NCBI GenBank assembly: GCA_963575745.1
Contig: CAUYUJ010015282.1
Coordinates: 674,651-738,650, forward strand
Source of the DNA: Prorocentrum cordatum
Lineage: Eukaryota; Sar; Dinophyceae; Prorocentrales; Prorocentraceae
DNA: 64,000 nucleotides
Reading direction: 5' to 3'
Below are positions 42,346 through 52,960 of the stretch, piece after piece. The translations under genes and the position numbers were made by a program. The notes below the pieces were generated by a model. The model was not told the origin of the DNA, did no database searches, and saw only the letters and a program-made list of their open reading frames with translations. Numbering within the stretch: the first letter of the stretch is position 1; each line of letters begins with the position of its first letter.

Positions 42346-42485
42346 GAGGAGGAGGTGAAGGAAGGGAGGAGGAAGAGGAGGAGGAGGAGGAGGAGGAGGA
42401 GGAGGAGGAGGACGAGAAGGTTTGAGGAGGAGGAGGTAGAGGAAGGACGGACGAGGAGGAAGGAAGAGGAGGGGGAGGAAGGGGG
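42346..42485. repeat. (GGA)n tract
   Basis: Interrupted purine run. Confidence 0.97.
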
Positions 42486-42929
42486 GGGGCGGCAGTTAGG
42501 AAGGAGGACGAGAACAGCAGAAGGCGCGGGCCCCCCCGCCTCGATCTGCTCGTAGAGTACGCAGTGGAGCCGCCAACCAGTACAGACAAAGAGCCAGGGA
42601 GCTCTTCAGCAAGCGCCTGTCCAGCGGCCATCGAAGACGAAAGAACATAATAAGCATAATTTGTCGGGGTTCCGCGCGGATTTCTCGGAAGGGCGTTGTG
42701 ACCCCCCTGGCGGCGAGTCTGGCGCCGATCCAAGAAACCCGCGCGAACCTCCGACATGTTATGCTCATGCAGTGTTTCTTGTCTCTTAAGCTAGCGACCC
42801 TGCGCAGCGATAGCCAGCGAAAACAGCAGCAGCAGCAGCGGCAGCAGCAACACTGACACCGCCCAGGGCAACCAAGCAGGCACCTCAGGCCAAATCGAAG
42901 GCGCAGTGGCGCGCTACCAGGCGATCAAG
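42486..42929. other. No gene recognised; CAG run
   Basis: A (CAG)n-like run at 42820-42850 precedes the broken gene below. Confidence 0.5.
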
Positions 42930-44070
42930 ATCGCCAGCGAATGCAAAATTTCAAATTCCCGTGTTACCGGTTACCGATTCGATGTTTGAGCCTAGCGACC
43001 ATCGGTACGATCCGAACAAGCCATCGGAATACGGTCATTTCGATCAAGAGTCCCGCAGTGTCGTCAGATCGTTTAGGAGTGAGTGACGAATGCGGTCTAA
43101 CCTTGCACGCTGCTGGGGGATAATGATATCGAGGTAGCCCTGGACGAGCTCATGGACCACGAGTTCTCGTTCGAGAAGCCGGTTGGTGATGCCTGGAAGG
43201 TCCCAGGCAATGGGATCCCAAGTTAATTGAAGGTCGCCAAGAGACGCGTGACGACTGGGTGAAGGCGGCCTCCGATATTCAGGGAATGTTCTAAGACGAT
43301 TGGCACGATCTGTTAACGCTCACCGATATCTCCTCGATGCGCCGCCCGCATGCCGAGTGTTCGTCCAGGAGGTCCCGGATATGAGCGATGCGGAGTTGAA
43401 CTAGTTGTTCTTACCTTGAGGGGGGTATGCTCTAGCTGGGGAGCCCGACCGTCACGGGGTTCAGTACAATCACGAAGGTTGTCCCACGAAGGTATGCCGC
43501 GGCTTCGTTCCCATCAAGTTTGCCAATCCCGCGTTAGCCGACGAGCGCCTCAAAGTCATGGACGGGCTTGGCCTTCCATGGGGAGCACGAGATAGCACGG
43601 GTTAGCCCGGCGGAGGAGCACTTGGCGCAGAGAGGCAATGTCAAGTGGTATCAGACTGAGCTCCATTTGGGTCTCACCAGGATCGAGTGGAGCTTGAGCT
43701 AGCGTCATGCGATTTGGTTGATCCGTGACGTTACACCTGGGACCCTACGCAAGGGTGAGGAGTTCCTCTGGCAGGCTTGGCTGCCTTCGAAAGACCATCC
43801 GTTGCTCTTTCAGGAGTCGAGGTGGCTAGTCAACCTACGGTCAGAGGTAGCTCTGCGCCAGATGCTTCGCAACGTAGCTTGGGGTAATTGCTCTGAAACG
43901 TTTCCCAGCTTCTGGGTCAGGGTTGCTGAGCCATCAGTCCCCTGTGGCAGATACGACAATACCGTTGGCCGAACGAGTCGTTTGCTGTCGTTCCGCATCA
44001 GCGAGTACGGACACCATGCGATTTACGTTAGCGATGATGATCATCGTGTCTTCGCCGAAAGCGGTTAGGT
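42930..44070 (+). pseudogene. Unidentified decayed protein-coding gene in a lower-GC island
   Basis: Protein-like pieces succeed each other in changing plus frames: MFEPSDHRYDPNKPSEYGHF (about 42980-43040), DNDIEVALDELMDHEFSFEK (about 43122-43182), DDWVKAASDIQGMF (about 43250-43293), DDWHDLLTLTD (about 43296-43328), RGFVPIKFANPALADERLKV (about 43495-43560), then a cleaner frame with VKWYQTELHLGL and, from 43718 to a stop at 44066, GTLRKGEEFLWQAWLPSKDH and VALRQMLRNVAWGNCSETFP. At least three frameshifts and several stops break it. Base composition is clearly lower in GC than its surroundings. No family was recognised; a foreign or viral-like origin is possible but unproven. Confidence 0.5.
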
Positions 44071-44960
44071 GGTTACCCGGGCCAGCTCGAGGATTGGCCC
44101 GCGTCGTCATCCGAGCAGGCTGGAATCTGCATTGGCATGTCCCGAACGAACATGGGGGAACGCCAAGGGCGAGGGCGCGCCTGTTGCGCGCCCCCGTCAG
44201 CGGCTGGCGCGGCGGACAGCACGCATAAAGACGCGTTGGGGGGAGGGATCGTGTGGAGGAGGAGGCGTGAGGCGATCATTGGAGTTCCCGCTCCCTTCGC
44301 GAATTGCCTGGCCGTTTCGCCCAGGGCCTCCTCAACATTCCGAACATCTGACGCACCCCTTACGCAGATCGCAACGACAATGTCAACAAGCACAAGGGAC
44401 TCCCAACATGTTAACATACTGCATACAGCCTTCACACAAGACATGAGAAATCACACAAGTGCGAGAGAAATCGGTTGTTCATTGGCCCATTTTGTGTAGA
44501 TCTTCAGTAATGTGTAAGAACATATCCAGCAGCAGAACTATGGAATCCAGTTAGATTGCACATAGTTCGAAGAGATTCATTGGTTTGGTCTGTGTCTCCC
44601 AGCGTTGTTACCAAACGTTGTTCTCACATCAGTGGGTGCTTTTTCTATGCACGCAGGGGTATTTCTTAACTGTCCGTCTAATCTCAAGTTGTGGCAGCCC
44701 TGTCGGTTGCCCCCATTGCTTGTGCATGAGCCTTGGCACTCACGTACCACTTGTCATAGTAGTATGAATGGTGATGGGAAGGAGGGTCAGCAGCAGCAGC
44801 AGGAGCGGGAAGCAGTGCTCCTCGTCCTCGTTGCTGAGGGCCGCCGCGTCCCCCTGGCTGGCGGCAGAAGCCCCGCCGTGCGTCGGGGGCGGGCGCGGGC
44901 ACGGCGATGCGGACGCTGCCACCGCCGCCGCCCTGGTGGCCACTGCGGCCCCCTGCCGCC
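44071..44960. other. No gene recognised
   Basis: Lower-GC continuation (44330-44760) without motifs, then CAG-rich sequence. Confidence 0.5.
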
Positions 44961-45110
44961 AGAGGCGGAGACGACGACGACCACGACCACGACCACGACC
45001 ACGAACACGACCACGACGACTACCACGACCACGATCACGGCCACTGCCACGGTGGCGTCGGCGGCGACGGCGACGACGACGACGATAGCGACAGCGACGA
45101 GGAGGGAGGA
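44961..45110. repeat. ACG/ACC microsatellite region
   Basis: GACGACGACGACC and CACGACCACGACC runs; Thr and Asp frames are artefacts. Confidence 0.95.
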
Positions 45111-45378
45111 TCTGGAGGGAGGAGCAGGGGGAGGTAGGCGGGTTGGCGGAGGGAGGAACGAAGGACGGATGAGAGACGATGAGACCATGTGGTGGAGGAG
45201 GGGGGCAGAGAAAGCGCAGCAGCAAAGGCGGGCTTGCGCGGCTGGCCCTCTCCCTCTGCGCCGCCACCCTGGCGCCCGCGGCCGGCGGGGCGGGTGCAGG
45301 GGCCCCGGTCCATGCGGGCGCCGGCCAGGACCCCGGCAGTTGCTGCGTTGCCGGTGGAGGGTCTTCCCGTTTCACCGA
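45111..45378. other. GC-rich, possible exon, no assignment
   Basis: A plus frame reads GLARLALSLCAATLAPAAGG, hydrophobic and signal-like, but has no clear Met or splice site. Confidence 0.3.
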
Positions 45379-45516
45379 GCGCGTTCCACTACTCGCAAAG
45401 TACCTACTCGCAAACGTCCGAGAAGCATATGTCTGCTTCAATGTAATTTATCGTAGATCCCCCGCGGCGGATCCAGGCCATTCGCGAGTACTTACTTTGC
45501 GAGTAGTGGAACGCGC
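45379..45516. mobile_element. MITE-like element, 138 bp, 33-bp terminal inverted repeats
   Basis: The left end (45379-45411) begins GCGCGTTCCACTACTCGC and the right end (45484-45516) is its reverse complement at 31 of 33 positions. The 72-bp centre has no coding capacity. No target-site duplication is evident in the immediate flanks, so it could also be an old hairpin repeat. It lies in a non-coding stretch. Confidence 0.7.
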
Positions 45517-46059
45517 TTGTCTACCGTTGTTGGTGCCCGCTCCCCCGCCCCTCCGTCTCGGGTGTGCCAGGTCGTGGCAGGTTGGCGACGTGCTGCGGCC
45601 CCTGGCGCTTTGGCGAAGAGTCACGGCGGCCAGTTCTTGGGGTTGTACGGCCCCTGGAGGGCCCGCTGGGGGCTGCGTGGACTATGAGGAAACGAGTTGC
45701 AGATTAGTTCTGACGGTGAAACCAGCACTCCGTAAAAATTCGAGCGCAGCAGCTGAGGATCCCCGGGGTCCGTGAGGTTCTGGGTATACGGTTAATTCCT
45801 CACATGTTCGCTCCAGATGGCTCCAAGAGCGTCTCGGATAATCCTCAGATGCTCCAAGAGGCAATGTCCAATTTTGTTGTCTGGAGGCTCCCCAGAGGAC
45901 ACTAGAACCTAAGCGTGTGCGAAGTGTGCGCGTGGTTCTAGCATGATCTTTTATATTAAGAATAAGCGTAAGGGTATTACATGTGCGTAAATACGTGGTT
46001 TCATATACTGACTATAGATTCACATTGATGTATTGTTTCTCTGTTTCTCTGTCCGTTGC
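45517..46059. other. No gene recognised
   Basis: Includes an AT-rich part (45940-46030). Confidence 0.5.
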
Positions 46060-46670
46060 CGTTCTAATCCAGTGATGCGACTGGGCCCGTCCTGCGGGCC
46101 TCTTGAAGCCATTGTGAAGCCATCCGGAGGGCGTGTTGGGTTATCTTGGGGCTCTCTTGGGCTGTCTCGGGCTTCTCTGGGCAGTCGTGGGGGTCTCTTG
46201 GAGCAGTCTGGAGTCTGGCAGACTGGAGGCCTTCGGGCCGTCTTTCCCGTCCGATGTTTGGAGCCTCTCTGGCGGCCCTCTTAGGACGTCATGGAACGAT
46301 CTGGCGCTATCTTGGGCCCCTCATAAGCTATCTTGGGCCCCTCCTGCACTTCTTGGGGCCGTGTGTGGCGCCTTGCGGGCCATGGCATGCTGGGGCGAGC
46401 TTTGGGCCGTCGTGGAGATTCCGAAGATAGAAGAACTCTTTCGAAATCGTACAACACTTGATTGAACACGTCAAAATTGTGTCTCGTCGGGGCCTCTTGG
46501 GGGTCCTCTTCCGGCCCCCTGGGACCTTCGAGGGAGCCTTTTTCCCCGGCGGCCATCTTCGGCCGTCTTCGGTAGTCTTTGGTCCATCCTGATCGTCTCG
46601 GGGGTCACTTCGGGGCCTCGTGGGGCCTTCTTGGGCCCTCTTAGGCTATCTTGGGCTGTCCCTGTGCGTT
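46060..46670. repeat. Degenerate GCCGTCTTGG-type satellite, block 2
   Basis: Phrases such as TCTTGGGGCTCTCTTGGGC and CTATCTTGGGCC with one AT-rich punctuation at about 46430-46480. Confidence 0.8.
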
Positions 46671-47218
46671 CGCGATTTCGTCTCCCCGGTCGAGCCTTCA
46701 GTCTAGGCCTGGGGTATTGGGTATTGGGTATTGTTTGTAGCAGTGCAGCTACATGGTGCTGTCTTGGATGGGCCCGGCTCTGCGGCTGGTTTCCGGCAGC
46801 TGCCCCTCGTCGGGAGCCTTCCAGGGACGCGGGGATCCTCTCGAACGGCCGCCCTGGGCCCGAACTGTGGCCCAAGACAGCGACGGCCTCTGGGGCCCCC
46901 GCGGCAGAGGGCGTTCGTTCAAGGCTGAACGCCTCGCGCGGTGGCAGAAGCTGGGGCCCGCGTCGTCGTGGCACGAAGTTGCCGTGGGCGGGGGAGGGCT
47001 CCGGGCCGGGGGTGCAGGCAGAGGGGGGCGGGGCTTCGGCGGTCGGCCCCCTTTCTCCCGGAGCTCGCCGGAGCTCCCGTCTGCCGGCCCCTTTGTGTGC
47101 AAAACCTCGGGAGGGGGAGGAGGCAGGGTTCGGAGGCTGCCACAAGGGTTCGTTGGAGAAGGTTGGTTTCGCTGGACTCGAGGTCCCTCCGGCACGACCT
47201 CAGGCACTCCAGCACGAC
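46671..47218. other. GC-rich sequence, no gene assigned
   Basis: GGGTATT is tandemly repeated three times at 46711-46731. Many open frames from GC richness. A short direct repeat GCACGACCTNAGGC occurs at 47192 and 47213. Confidence 0.4.
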
Positions 47219-47276
47219 CTGAGGCGCCCCAGCAGCCGTCGAAATCACCCTTCTTGAACCAGACCTTCTCGCCGTC
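47219..47276 (-). CDS. Possible 58-nt exon, unidentified
   Basis: On the minus strand a C/T-rich stretch ends in CTCTCGAG, then the frame reads DGEKVWFKKGDFDGCWGAS and meets a GT donor (CTCAG then GTCGTG) at 47218. The peptide looks natural and both splice boundaries are canonical. Family unknown. Confidence 0.3.
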
Positions 47277-47510
47277 CTCGAGAGGAGGCAGGGTTGTGGG
47301 AGGGATGGGGGTGGGAGGGAGAGGCGGGGGGGGGGGGGGGGGGCAGGTCGGAGTCTGTGGGAGAAGGGATGAAGGGAGGCAGGATGGAAACGAGCAGCAG
47401 CAGGAGGGGAAGGATGGGGGGAAAAGGGTTGAAGGATGGGCAGGATATGAGACAAAAGAAGGAGGATGAACAGGCGAAGCAATTTCGGGGAGGAACCCTT
47501 TTTCATCCTC
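47277..47510. repeat. Purine-rich tract with a G-run
   Basis: GGGAGG-type sequence and an 18-G run at 47327-47343. Confidence 0.85.
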
Positions 47511-48189
47511 TTGTCCATTTCCACCCCCCCACCCGATCTCTCCCTTTTTTCTCGTTCTTCACGTCCTGGCCACCATCCCCCCGCGAGGAGGCCGTGCGCG
47601 AGGCGGCGGTCGAGAGCCAGGCGGAGGCCGAACGCACGGCCGAGGCCGAGCGTACGGCGGAATCCGCGCGCGTGGCGGAGGCCGAGCGCAAGGCGGAGGC
47701 AGAGGCCGAGCTCAGGGCAGAGGACGAGTGCGCTGCTCCGTCTGCCTCCATCCCTCAATCCGCGTTATTCCCTCCCTCCCCCTCCATGCTCTCTCGCCCT
47801 CCCTCCCTCCCTCCCTTATCGCTCTTGCCAACTTTGCCGAACTGCAGTGGTCATGACCCTCAGTGTACTCGCCAAGGTAATGTGTTCAACTGTCGCAGGA
47901 TCTTCCCGAGTGGACCAAGGAAACGATGCACTCCCAGGCACCATTTCCAACGATTTTAGATTTAGCGGTCAGTTATTGGCAGTCCGCGCATCGCCACTAG
48001 GCCATGCAGAACCGATCCTCAGGCGAGGTGTATTGAGAAGGGAAGTGCATGCACACCACTGGACCAAAGAGGGGGATGGCCGTCAGACCGAAGCTCGGGA
48101 TCTGCCCTATCCGACCCCCGGCCCTAGTCAAACATAAGGCCGTTCAGAGCTCGCGCTGCATGGTCAGACCGAAGCTGAAGTTGCCTGAT
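47511..48189. other. No gene recognised
   Basis: A GCGGAGGCCGAG-type short repeat at 47595-47720 gives an Ala/Glu-rich frame; C/T-rich DNA follows (47750-47815). Confidence 0.5.
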
Positions 48190-48315
48190 CAGCCCCAAAC
48201 AATGCCCAACCTGGGGACCTCTGCGATCCTCTTGGAGGCTTCTTCGGAGCGCTTTCGGAGGCCTTGGGGGCCATATTCGGGCTCTACTGGAGCCCTCTGG
48301 GGAAACCCCGGAGGC
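48190..48315. repeat. Short GCCGTCTTGG-like satellite piece
   Basis: CTTCTTCGGAGCGCTTTCGG and GGCCTTGGGGGCC phrases over ~120 bp. Confidence 0.45.
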
Positions 48316-48320
48316 CATGA

Positions 48321-49193
48321 ATGAAACCTCATGTGCACTTAGTGTGTGGCCCCAGCCCGAGCCCAAGTCCACATACTACAAGTCTGGTCGCAATTGACGC
48401 GCCTCCAGTCCATCTTGGACCCCTTCTCGGGCCCGCCGGTGGCTTCGACGATGCGTCGTCGTTGAGCGGCCTCTGCACAGTTGAAGGCGCACTGGGTGTT
48501 TGTTTTTGGGCGGCCACTTCACAGTTGGCGAAGTTGACGGGCGCGCTGGGCACTTGGCTGGATGCCCCCCTGCCCGTGCACCTCGATGCCCTCGGCTGCA
48601 ACTGTGGAGGGCGGGCGCAAGCTCCCCGCGATGAGACTTCAGTGTTGTGTCGTTACTTGTGGCCAGACCTGCTCAGACACGCGCCAGGAGAGCCCAGCAA
48701 GCAGACGGGCGCGATCCCAATTCAGGCAAGGCTGAGACACACGGCCGCATCGTCTCAAAATGGGAGCGCGGGGCACCCAACCAAGGGAATTGGGAACGCT
48801 GCGCCTAGGTCAAACCCACCAAATCCACCGAGTCATGAGATGTCTTGTGCTCGTGAACTCTGGTGGTGTCGTGAGTATGGGGCTTACGATAGTGCGAAGG
48901 TAGGCAAAGGCCAGCAGAGCCTCTGCCACCCCTCCACTGACTGGAGTAAGAAGGTGCTGGCCAAACAGTTGTTTCCTCCCTTCTTCTTTGACGGCCCAAA
49001 CAACAGGTTCTCAGAGCCTAGCTTGACATCTTCTGGCAATTCTGGTGTGTACGAAGGAGTCCCAGAATACGACCAGACACAGTGTATCTTTGCATTCAAG
49101 AGGTACGCGTGGTGTTTCCGCACAGTCGGAAACAGAGGTGTCGTTCGTGACAGCGTCGGCCTGCCCCGTGTGGTTGGTTGTGGCAGGTCCTGA
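48321..49193 (+). CDS. Hypothetical ORF, 290 codons, unrecognised
   Basis: This is the longest ATG-initiated frame outside simple repeats on this side of the window. Its second half (from about 48830) is in lower-GC DNA and reads plausibly: WSKKVLAKQLFPPFFFDGPN, GVYEGVPEYDQTQCIFAFKR, WCFRTVGNRGVVRDS. No domain or signal was recognised, no splice signals stand out, and the antisense strand is also fairly open, so it may be chance. Confidence 0.25.
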   Translation: MKPHVHLVCGPSPSPSPHTTSLVAIDAPPVHLGPLLGPAGGFDDASSLSGLCTVEGALGVCFWAATSQLAKLTGALGTWLDAPLPVHLDALGCNCGGRAQAPRDETSVLCRYLWPDLLRHAPGEPSKQTGAIPIQARLRHTAASSQNGSAGHPTKGIGNAAPRSNPPNPPSHEMSCARELWWCREYGAYDSAKVGKGQQSLCHPSTDWSKKVLAKQLFPPFFFDGPNNRFSEPSLTSSGNSGVYEGVPEYDQTQCIFAFKRYAWCFRTVGNRGVVRDSVGLPRVVGCGRS

Positions 49194-50040
49194 AGAGGAT
49201 AGCCAACCACACGCCGAAACGCTGGAGACGGACTGGACCAGGGGTGCCCGAAAGAGTGGGCATACTCAGTCCTAGACCAGAAAGGAGACCAAAGAAAGTT
49301 TCGCAGTCAACTGCTTCTCGGCGACCCTGGCGCGGCACAGCCGTTGCCAGGCGAGCCTGAGGCGGGTGTAGAAAGAATGCTTTGTACGTTGCATTAATCT
49401 GGATATGCTTGGCAAACGGCTAAACTCTTGCATGGACCCCCTCCCCCGTGTCTGACTGCCTGGCCCGACTAGCTGGGCAAGGGGCAGGGGGCACAGGAGT
49501 AGTTTTGTAGCGCGCACGTCGACCCTCCGTTTTATTTTCAGAGATTGGGATCCGGCGCGTGCGCAGAGAATAGCGCAGTGACTGCCTCGTGCTTCGCATC
49601 AGTATCAATATCGTCATTTTACTTTCTCCTCCCCCCCTTCCACTTCGCATCACTCGCTGAACGGCCGTTCTTGGTGCGATGGCCGCCTGTCGCCGCGGCT
49701 AAATCGCCCACGGGCCGTACTTTTCCCCACTTGATTGCCCGTCGAAGCGGAGTCAGGAGGCCTCGCCGCCCGCGCCCTGGCCGCCGCCCTCCTTTCGCTC
49801 CGCCCACTCGCCCGCGCCGCGCCTCCCGCCCCGTTCCTGGCGGCGGCGCCAGTCGTATGGCGGGGCCAAGACGCCCGCGTTCCCGGCGCGGCGCCAGTCG
49901 TAGAAGGGAAACGTGCCGATACCGCTGCCCTTTCCCAGTTTTCGCCTTTTGGGGTCTTCCAGCTGGGAGGCCCTTGTGGTCACGGCTGGATTCGCTTCGA
50001 ATTTCTGCCCAGAAAACATCCCAGAGGTCTCCCCAGCCAG
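49194..50040. other. No gene recognised
   Basis: GC-rich second half (49680-49900) with Arg/Pro/Ala frames only; the end CTCCCCAGCCAG is acceptor-like. Confidence 0.45.
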
Positions 50041-50154
50041 GACCCGGCTGGCGGCGCAGAGGCGGGCGACGCGGTCGAGGCGGTCGAGGTGGTCGAGCTG
50101 GACCCGGCGCCCCTGCGGCTGGGCCTCCGGCGCGCGCGCACGGAGGGAAGGATG
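50041..50154 (+). CDS. Possible 114-nt exon, unidentified
   Basis: Flanked by CAG at 50038-50040 and a GT donor at 50155, the interval is exactly 38 codons and in frame throughout: DPAGGAEAGDAVEAVEVVEL followed by DPAPLRLGLRRARTEGRM. The acidic helix then basic stretch looks natural. A (CTT)n tract begins just inside the putative intron. Family unknown. Confidence 0.3.
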
Positions 50155-50164
50155 GTGGTAGCGC

Positions 50165-50235
50165 GTCCTCTTCTTCTTCTTTTTCTTATTCTTCTTCTTC
50201 TTCTTCTTCTTCTTCTTCTTCTTCTTCTTCTTCCC
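50165..50235. repeat. (CTT)n microsatellite
   Basis: About 20 TTC triplets; the only long CTT run in the window. Confidence 0.97.
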
Positions 50236-50289
50236 CCTTTTGGCCCGCGTCTTCGATTCTTGGTCTTACGCCACACCGCCGACCCCATT

Positions 50290-50720
50290 GGGGAAATGGC
50301 AGTTGTTGCGTGTTGCTCCCGAGGGCCTTTTTTGCGCCTTTGAGGGGTTCCTTGGGACTGTTTGGGGGCTTCATGGGGGCCTCTTGGGGGTCTTTTCGGA
50401 GTCCCTTGGGCTGACATTCGCAGCATCCGCCGTGCACGCAAGGGGAAACGGGCGAGAGCCCACGTATACAGACGGCGGGCAACTGTCAAAACTTCAGAAG
50501 AATCATTGTCGAATGGCCTTCGGCACATCCCGCCACCGTGCCTGGGTTGTGGGTCTGAGGCCATTCGGATGGCTGATGAGGTCTCGTGGAAGGCGTCTCG
50601 AGGGCGTCTTGGCTTCAAACCTCTTGGGGGCCTCCTGGGGGAGTCTTGGGGCTTTTTGCTGCCATCTTGGGGCTCCCGAGCCGCTACTCGCTCAATCTTT
50701 CGAAGGGCCGACAGCCCGCC
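50290..50720. repeat. GCCGTCTTGG-type satellite, block 3
   Basis: Includes the module CATCCCGCCACCGTGCNTGGG then TTGTGGGTCTGAGG at 50527-50560, which recurs at 56830-56865. Confidence 0.75.
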
Positions 50721-50819
50721 ACCCCCATCCAGCCTGCAGCTGGATAGAAAGGGGGGTGGTCTCGGAGTGGTTGGGGGGACACGGGATACAATATTGGCAT
50801 GCGTCCAGAGAGGCAGCTC

Positions 50820-51450
50820 CCGAGGAGGGGGGGGGGGGGGGGGGGAGGGGGGAGGTGGGTGTGGGAGGAGGAGTGGGGGTGCTGTTGGCGAGGAGCTGCG
50901 AGAGAAAACGAATGGGGGACGGCGGGTGGGGCGAGACTTGGGAAGGGGGATGAGGAGACAGAGAGGCAGGGAGGAGGGGGAGGAGAAGGACGACGGCAAC
51001 AAGGATGACACGGAGAAGGAGGACATGGATGGAGATTAGGGGGTGGGGCAGGGGGGGAGTGCAAAGAGGCGAGCAAGGAGGAGCCTGAGGAGGAGGAGGG
51101 GATGAAGGAGGATACGATAGCGTTATCGAAGGCGGGGAGGTGGTGGTGGTGCAGGAGGGGGGCAACATTGCACGGGTCGGGGACGAGGGTCAGGATGAGA
51201 AGCACGTGCAGGAAGGGGATGTGTATGAGGAGGGTGGTAGGGCATGGGGGGAGGGGGCGGCGAGCGAGCGAGCGAGCAAACAACGGAGCAAGATCGAAGA
51301 GGAGGAGGAGGAGGCACAGCAGCAGGAGAAGTTGGAGAAGCGTGATTGGGGGGAGGGGGAGTAAGAGGAGGAGGTGATGAAGAGGTATGCGAGAGGAGGA
51401 GGGGGGGAATGGATGAATGGAGGATAGCGGATGAGGGAGAGACCATTGAA
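50820..51450. repeat. G/GA-rich purine region
   Basis: A 25-G run at 50826-50845 and long interrupted GGA/GGGA sequence; no gene. Confidence 0.9.
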
Positions 51451-52230
51451 TGGCAGGAGGCCGACCCCGCAGATCAGGGGCGCCTCCCAATTTCACCTCC
51501 GTGTCCCTTTGGCTGTTGCACCCCGCTGGCACTCGGAAGACTCCTATGCCTCGGCCACACACAATATCAAAATCTGTTTGCTGAATCGCTCCAGGGAGCA
51601 AACGCGAGAAAGAGAGAGAGAGAAAAACAAAACAGAGAACAACAGATATGCATGTATGGAGAGAAATGCATATCTATAGAGAGAGTGAGAGAGACAGAGA
51701 GATAATGCTCATGCTGTCCTGCATGTTGCGATCAAGCCAAAAGGAGCTGGGGAAGGTTCTGATACATTTCCAAACTTGAAGCTTGGAGCCCGCCCCACAA
51801 ACGTTCTAATTCCGTTGGCACTTTTCCCTGCTTGGCTCGCGAGAAGACGACCATCTAAGCGTCGCGTTCGTTCTCCTCGCAATACCATTCCGTGCGTGCT
51901 TCTTCCTTTCTGGAGGTCGTGTAGACGGTCTCCCTTCAGAGTGCACGACATTGCGCGGCACGTCCGCTGACGCCGCCGCTGCTTCGCCATTGCTGCACCA
52001 GTGTACCATTCGCAGGTGCTCGTCGACTTGGAGCCGAGCGCCGGGCCCATGGATGGCGGAACGCGCGTCTACATCTTCACGATAGGAGTGCTCTGGGCGG
52101 GTTGTGGGATCGATGCAGGGTGTGGTGGCAGCAGCGCGGGAGCAGCTCGGGACAGGATTGAATAGCTCTCCTTGGTGACAGGGCAGGGCAGGCGGAGCGC
52201 TGGGCTGGAAAGGATCTGGGCGCACTCGAC
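51451..52230. other. No gene recognised
   Basis: (GA)n-like sequence at 51607-51705, otherwise featureless. Confidence 0.5.
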
Positions 52231-52234
52231 GTCG

Positions 52235-52390
52235 TCGCCGTCGATGTCGATGTGGTCGTCGTCGTCATCGTCGTCGTCTTCGTCGTCGTTTCGTGGTCTT
52301 CGTCGTGGTCGCCGTCGTCGTCGTCGTCGACGTTTTCGCCGTCGTCGTCGCCGACGTCGACGTCGACGTCGACGTCGACGTCGACGTCGA
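52235..52390. repeat. (GTC)n/(GACGTC) microsatellite
   Basis: GTCGTCGTC runs ending in a perfectly palindromic (GACGTC)n stretch at about 52350-52390. Confidence 0.97.
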
Positions 52391-52700
52391 CTCTCCGGCC
52401 ACGTGCTCCCATGTTTCTCGAAGGTGGGGCGGCGAGCTCTCGAAAATGAAGAGGTGGTCTCCGGGGCGTGCCGGACACCGATAAATTCTGAAAACCGTTT
52501 CTCCCGCCCGCCTCCCTGTCTCAACTCGTCGACTCTACAGTCGAGACGCTGAAATAAACACCACTTGGGGCTCAGGGCGGGCTCCAGCTTTCGGGCCATG
52601 GCTCGGATCTAGTTCCAGGCGCCCATTTGTTGCCCCCTCCCTGCCTAGTTGGCGTCCCTTCTGGTCGCACGATGGCTGTATGCGCATTCCGTGCGGATTA
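52391..52700. other. No gene seen
   Basis: No motif recognised. Confidence 0.5.
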
Positions 52701-52960
52701 TCATGCAGTGTTTCATGTGTTCATGGCCTCTTGGGACCCCTGACTTGGCTATCGGGGGAGCCTGCCCGGTGGGGTCCACATGAAGCGCCCGGGCCATTTT
52801 GACGGGGCTGCTTCGGGCACGTTTTGGGTTTGTCTGGGATCTTCTGGGGGGATCGTGGGCCGCACATGCCGTCATGGGCGTGCCGGAGCCCCTCTGCAAG
52901 GATCCTGACCCCTCCGGGGGGGGGGGCCTCTGTCCAGGCAACTTGGGTAGTCATGGGGCC
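52701..52960. repeat. Weak GCCGTCTTGG-like satellite piece
   Basis: TCTTGGGACCCC, TTCTGGGGGGATCG and similar phrases. Confidence 0.5.

Noticed and set aside
44120-44160. GH20-like NLHWHVPNEHGG peptide
   Set aside because: It superficially resembles the HWHLTD motif, but flanking residues do not fit GH20 and it lies 26 kb from the GH20 exons in decayed sequence.
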